Shown here in pieces: positions 61,864 to 64,000 of a stretch of DNA of 64,000 nt. Where the stretch lies: contig JANTQA010000051.1 in the NCBI GenBank assembly GCA_027625915.1, forward strand, positions 1,550,501-1,614,500, in the 5' to 3' direction. Source of the DNA: Anaeramoeba flamelloides (lineage: Eukaryota > Metamonada > Anaeramoebidae). Each line of letters opens with the position of its first letter. Position 1 is the stretch's first letter. Below the pieces are notes generated by a model. The model searched no databases. It had not been told where the DNA came from and saw only the letters and a list, made by a program, of their open reading frames with translations. Position numbers and translations under genes: made by a program.

Positions 61864-62627
61864 TTAAGGGATTAGGTCACAATAGATTTCTCTATAATCA
61901 AAGTATGTTGTAATTGGGTGTAAATGGTATTAGTACACTATGGCTCGAATAGTTTCTGTGGGTCTAAAAAATCTATTATAAATCTTATTGGGCAATAAAT
62001 TATTACATTTTTTACTAATGATCACAATTCAAAAATTTCATTTTGAAAAATTTTTTTTTAATTCCTTTTCCAAATCTAAAAATAAAAACCCAAAATAAAG
62101 TATTTTGGTATTTAATAATTTAGATTTAGAACTTCCAAAAGTAACTATTTTTTTAATTTTTGAATTTCAAAGATTAACTCAATAATCATCAACATAAAAG
62201 TACAAAGACTGATTAGTTTTGTTTGCTTTTGATAAGTCTAATTATAGCATCAATATATTTGCATGATTTGAGAAATAATTTGACAAAAAACTTTATTCAG
62301 TTAATTTTTTTAATTTTTAAAAAAAAACGAATTTTTTAGTAACTAATCTACATTTCGCCATAAATTTAAGAAAGATATTTTGTGACTTTGTAGTCTGAAT
62401 ATTGATAATTCAATCATAAAATTTATGGCGAAATGCAGATTTTATTCCTGAAATTGTTGGGTTTTTTACTAATACATAGATCATTTTTAATTGATGAGAT
62501 CAACAAATATTACTACTTTGCAATCGATTTTTTAGAGACATTTGAACCATGTAACACTAATGTGATTTGGTCCAATAACAACATACTTTGATCCTAGGAT
62601 TCTCCTTGGTAGATGCTAACCCCTTAA
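61864..62627 (-). mobile_element. TTAA-flanked MITE, copy 3 (inverted)
   Basis: On the + strand it starts TTAAGGGATTAGGTCAC and ends AGATGCTAACCCCTTAA, the reverse orientation of copies 1 and 2. 764 bp, with the internal 'catttcgccataaattta' palindrome intact. The 60-codon frame at 62557-62739 only crosses its end. Confidence 0.82.
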
Positions 62628-63179
62628 TTGAATTTTTTTTTAACAACCTTGGTTTTTTCTTATTATGAAAAACTAACTCTATTTTTGGTGAAAAATTTTC
62701 CAATTTGATTCTGTTCATGGTGAAAAAAATTTCGTTCATTTAAAAAAATTTTGTCAGTTAAAAATTTGTTTTTGTTTTGCAAATAATAAATATTTTCAAA
62801 ATGAATTTTGATCAATGTAAAATTTTATGAACAAATCTTACATTTAAGAAAAACCAAAGTCACCTCGAATTAACATATTCAAAAAAAAAAATATTATTTT
62901 GTTGTATTTTGACATTTTGGAATTGCTTTGGAACGCAAAAAATTCACAAATTAAATTTTAATTGCACACTCTACTAAAAATATTAATTTTTTTATATAAG
63001 ATTACATTGTTATTTCAAATCATTGATTATTTGAGAAGACCAAAAATGAATTTCTGTTGATAATTTAGTTTTTTTCTAAGTGTATTTTAAGAATTTAAAT
63101 GGTTTCTAAAATCTAAATATTTTTTTTTTTATTTTGAAGGGAGGAAATTAATTTCCTCTTATTGCTGTTAGTTTTTTTC
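62628..63179. other. Noncoding stretch
   Basis: AT-rich sequence without a supportable gene. Confidence 0.5.
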
Positions 63180-63345
63180 TAATTTATAAGAATTGAGTAA
63201 AATCTTTGAATTTTCTCTATTCTATTGAATCCCGGAAAGGTGCAGTTAGGTTTTCTTGAGTTTTCTATTTATTGGGAAAATCGATAGATTTAACAAATAA
63301 AACAGAAAAGCTCGAGAAAACTCTACGGCACTTTCTATAATTTCT
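63180..63345. repeat. Palindromic block related to the 50.6-kb cluster
   Basis: Carries 'gaattgagtaaaatctt', 'aggttttcttgagttttct' and 'aaaactctacggcac', the reverse of the GTGCCGTAGAG block start at 50573. It abuts a LINE relic, as does the related block at 55797-55990. Confidence 0.5.
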
Positions 63346-63349
63346 AAAT

Positions 63350-64000
63350 TTTTGTTTAGAAATTTCAATAAAGAATCATAATTCTCTTTATCATTAACTA
63401 ATGACAAAATAAATAATGATTATTTATTTTGAATAATATCTTTGATATTATTCATATTATTGTTATTAATTTGAATTACATATTTATACTAAATTATTCA
63501 ATTTTCTTGATAGAATGGGAAGTCCCATAAAAAATAATCCATCTCTTTATCTATTTCTCGTTTTAAATATTTTTTTTTAGAAATTGCAAGATTTTGTTTT
63601 TGTTTTTTTCTTATCATAAACATAAGAATATGGATTTAGATAATTTGTGAAATTTGTTAGTTTTAAGATGGAAGTAGAGCCCTTCCAAAAATCTTAATAT
63701 TTAGTTATTTTGAATTTTTGATTGTAAAACATTAGATAAAACAATCACTTTTTTAAAAACATCTTTTTTGGAAGACTATTTGATTCAATTTGGTATAAAA
63801 GGATATTTAAGATTAACCTTGATAAATTCACGTTATCTAACAATGATAAATATCTTATTGAATTAAAAAGTTTGAATACTCTCCATAAATAGTTATATAA
63901 TTTTTAGTAAAGTTTACAATTAAAATTCAATTTTTATTCTTTTAGTGTTCAAGAGCAATATGATAGTGTCAAAGTGAAACAAAATAAACTCTTTTTTCAG
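63350..64000 (-). mobile_element. Second LINE relic, continuing past the window end
   Basis: On the minus strand KREIDKEMDYFLWDFPFYQE (about 63500-63560) matches the zinc-binding tail of the relic at 55560-55640. The flanking sequence is also similar to 55480-55740. Only the 3' part is in the window; it is heavily decayed. Confidence 0.45.

Overview
The window is very AT-rich eukaryotic DNA, with roughly four of every five bases A or T by eye. It carries widely spaced protein genes with short GT-AG introns and a dense background of microsatellites, hairpin elements and decayed repeats. The best-supported loci are an acidic Ser-Gly repeat protein, cyclophilin, an UNC-93-like transporter, a DUF676 lipase-like esterase, profilin, the AP-2 sigma subunit, an RCC1/BTB locus and a CAP (cyclase-associated protein) N-terminal-domain protein. 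Actin and clathrin-adaptor genes together with an RCC1-plus-double-BTB protein suggest an amoeboid protist. The RCC1/BTB style is most like that expanded in Anaeramoeba (Metamonada); this placement is an inference from protein style, not from any search.

Layout: 0-4 kb is noncoding. At 4.0-4.7 kb is the acidic repeat gene (+). From 5 to 12 kb there are foldback elements, the first copy of a TTAA-flanked MITE, a decayed coding tract and a 530-bp MITE. At 12.0-13.1 kb is cyclophilin (-), with four exons including a 7-nt microexon. From 14.9 to 18.8 kb are a palindromic MITE, a 1.5-kb element with CCCTTAGCACCCC ends and a second 530-bp MITE. At 19.7-20.5 kb is a small spliced gene (+) with a broken frame. 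At 20.7-22.2 kb is the transporter (-). From 22 to 28 kb are repeats, including a near-perfect TA-flanked hairpin MITE. At 28.8-29.9 kb is the esterase (-, two exons). At 33.9-34.4 kb is profilin (-, two exons). At 42.2-43.1 kb is AP-2 sigma (-, four exons, the first coding exon being only ATG). At 47.5-55.0 kb is the RCC1 half, a 2.06-kb inverted-repeat element and the BTB half. At 55.5-57.4 kb is a LINE relic (-). At 58.5-61.0 kb is the CAP-N gene (-). At 61.9-62.6 kb is the third TTAA MITE, and from 63.3 kb to the end is a second LINE relic.

The genes do not form an operon or pathway cluster. Profilin and the CAP N-domain protein both belong to actin monomer turnover, and AP-2 sigma serves clathrin endocytosis. 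Splice sites recovered from the spliced genes are consistent (donors GTAAGT, GTAAGC, GTAATC, GTAAAT, GTATTC, GTTTGT; acceptors TTTAG, TACAG, ATAG, ATCAG, AAAAG). That allowed exons far too short for a simple open-frame search to be placed. The remaining DNA is mostly nonautonomous DNA-transposon derivatives, of which at least six repeat families are represented more than once.
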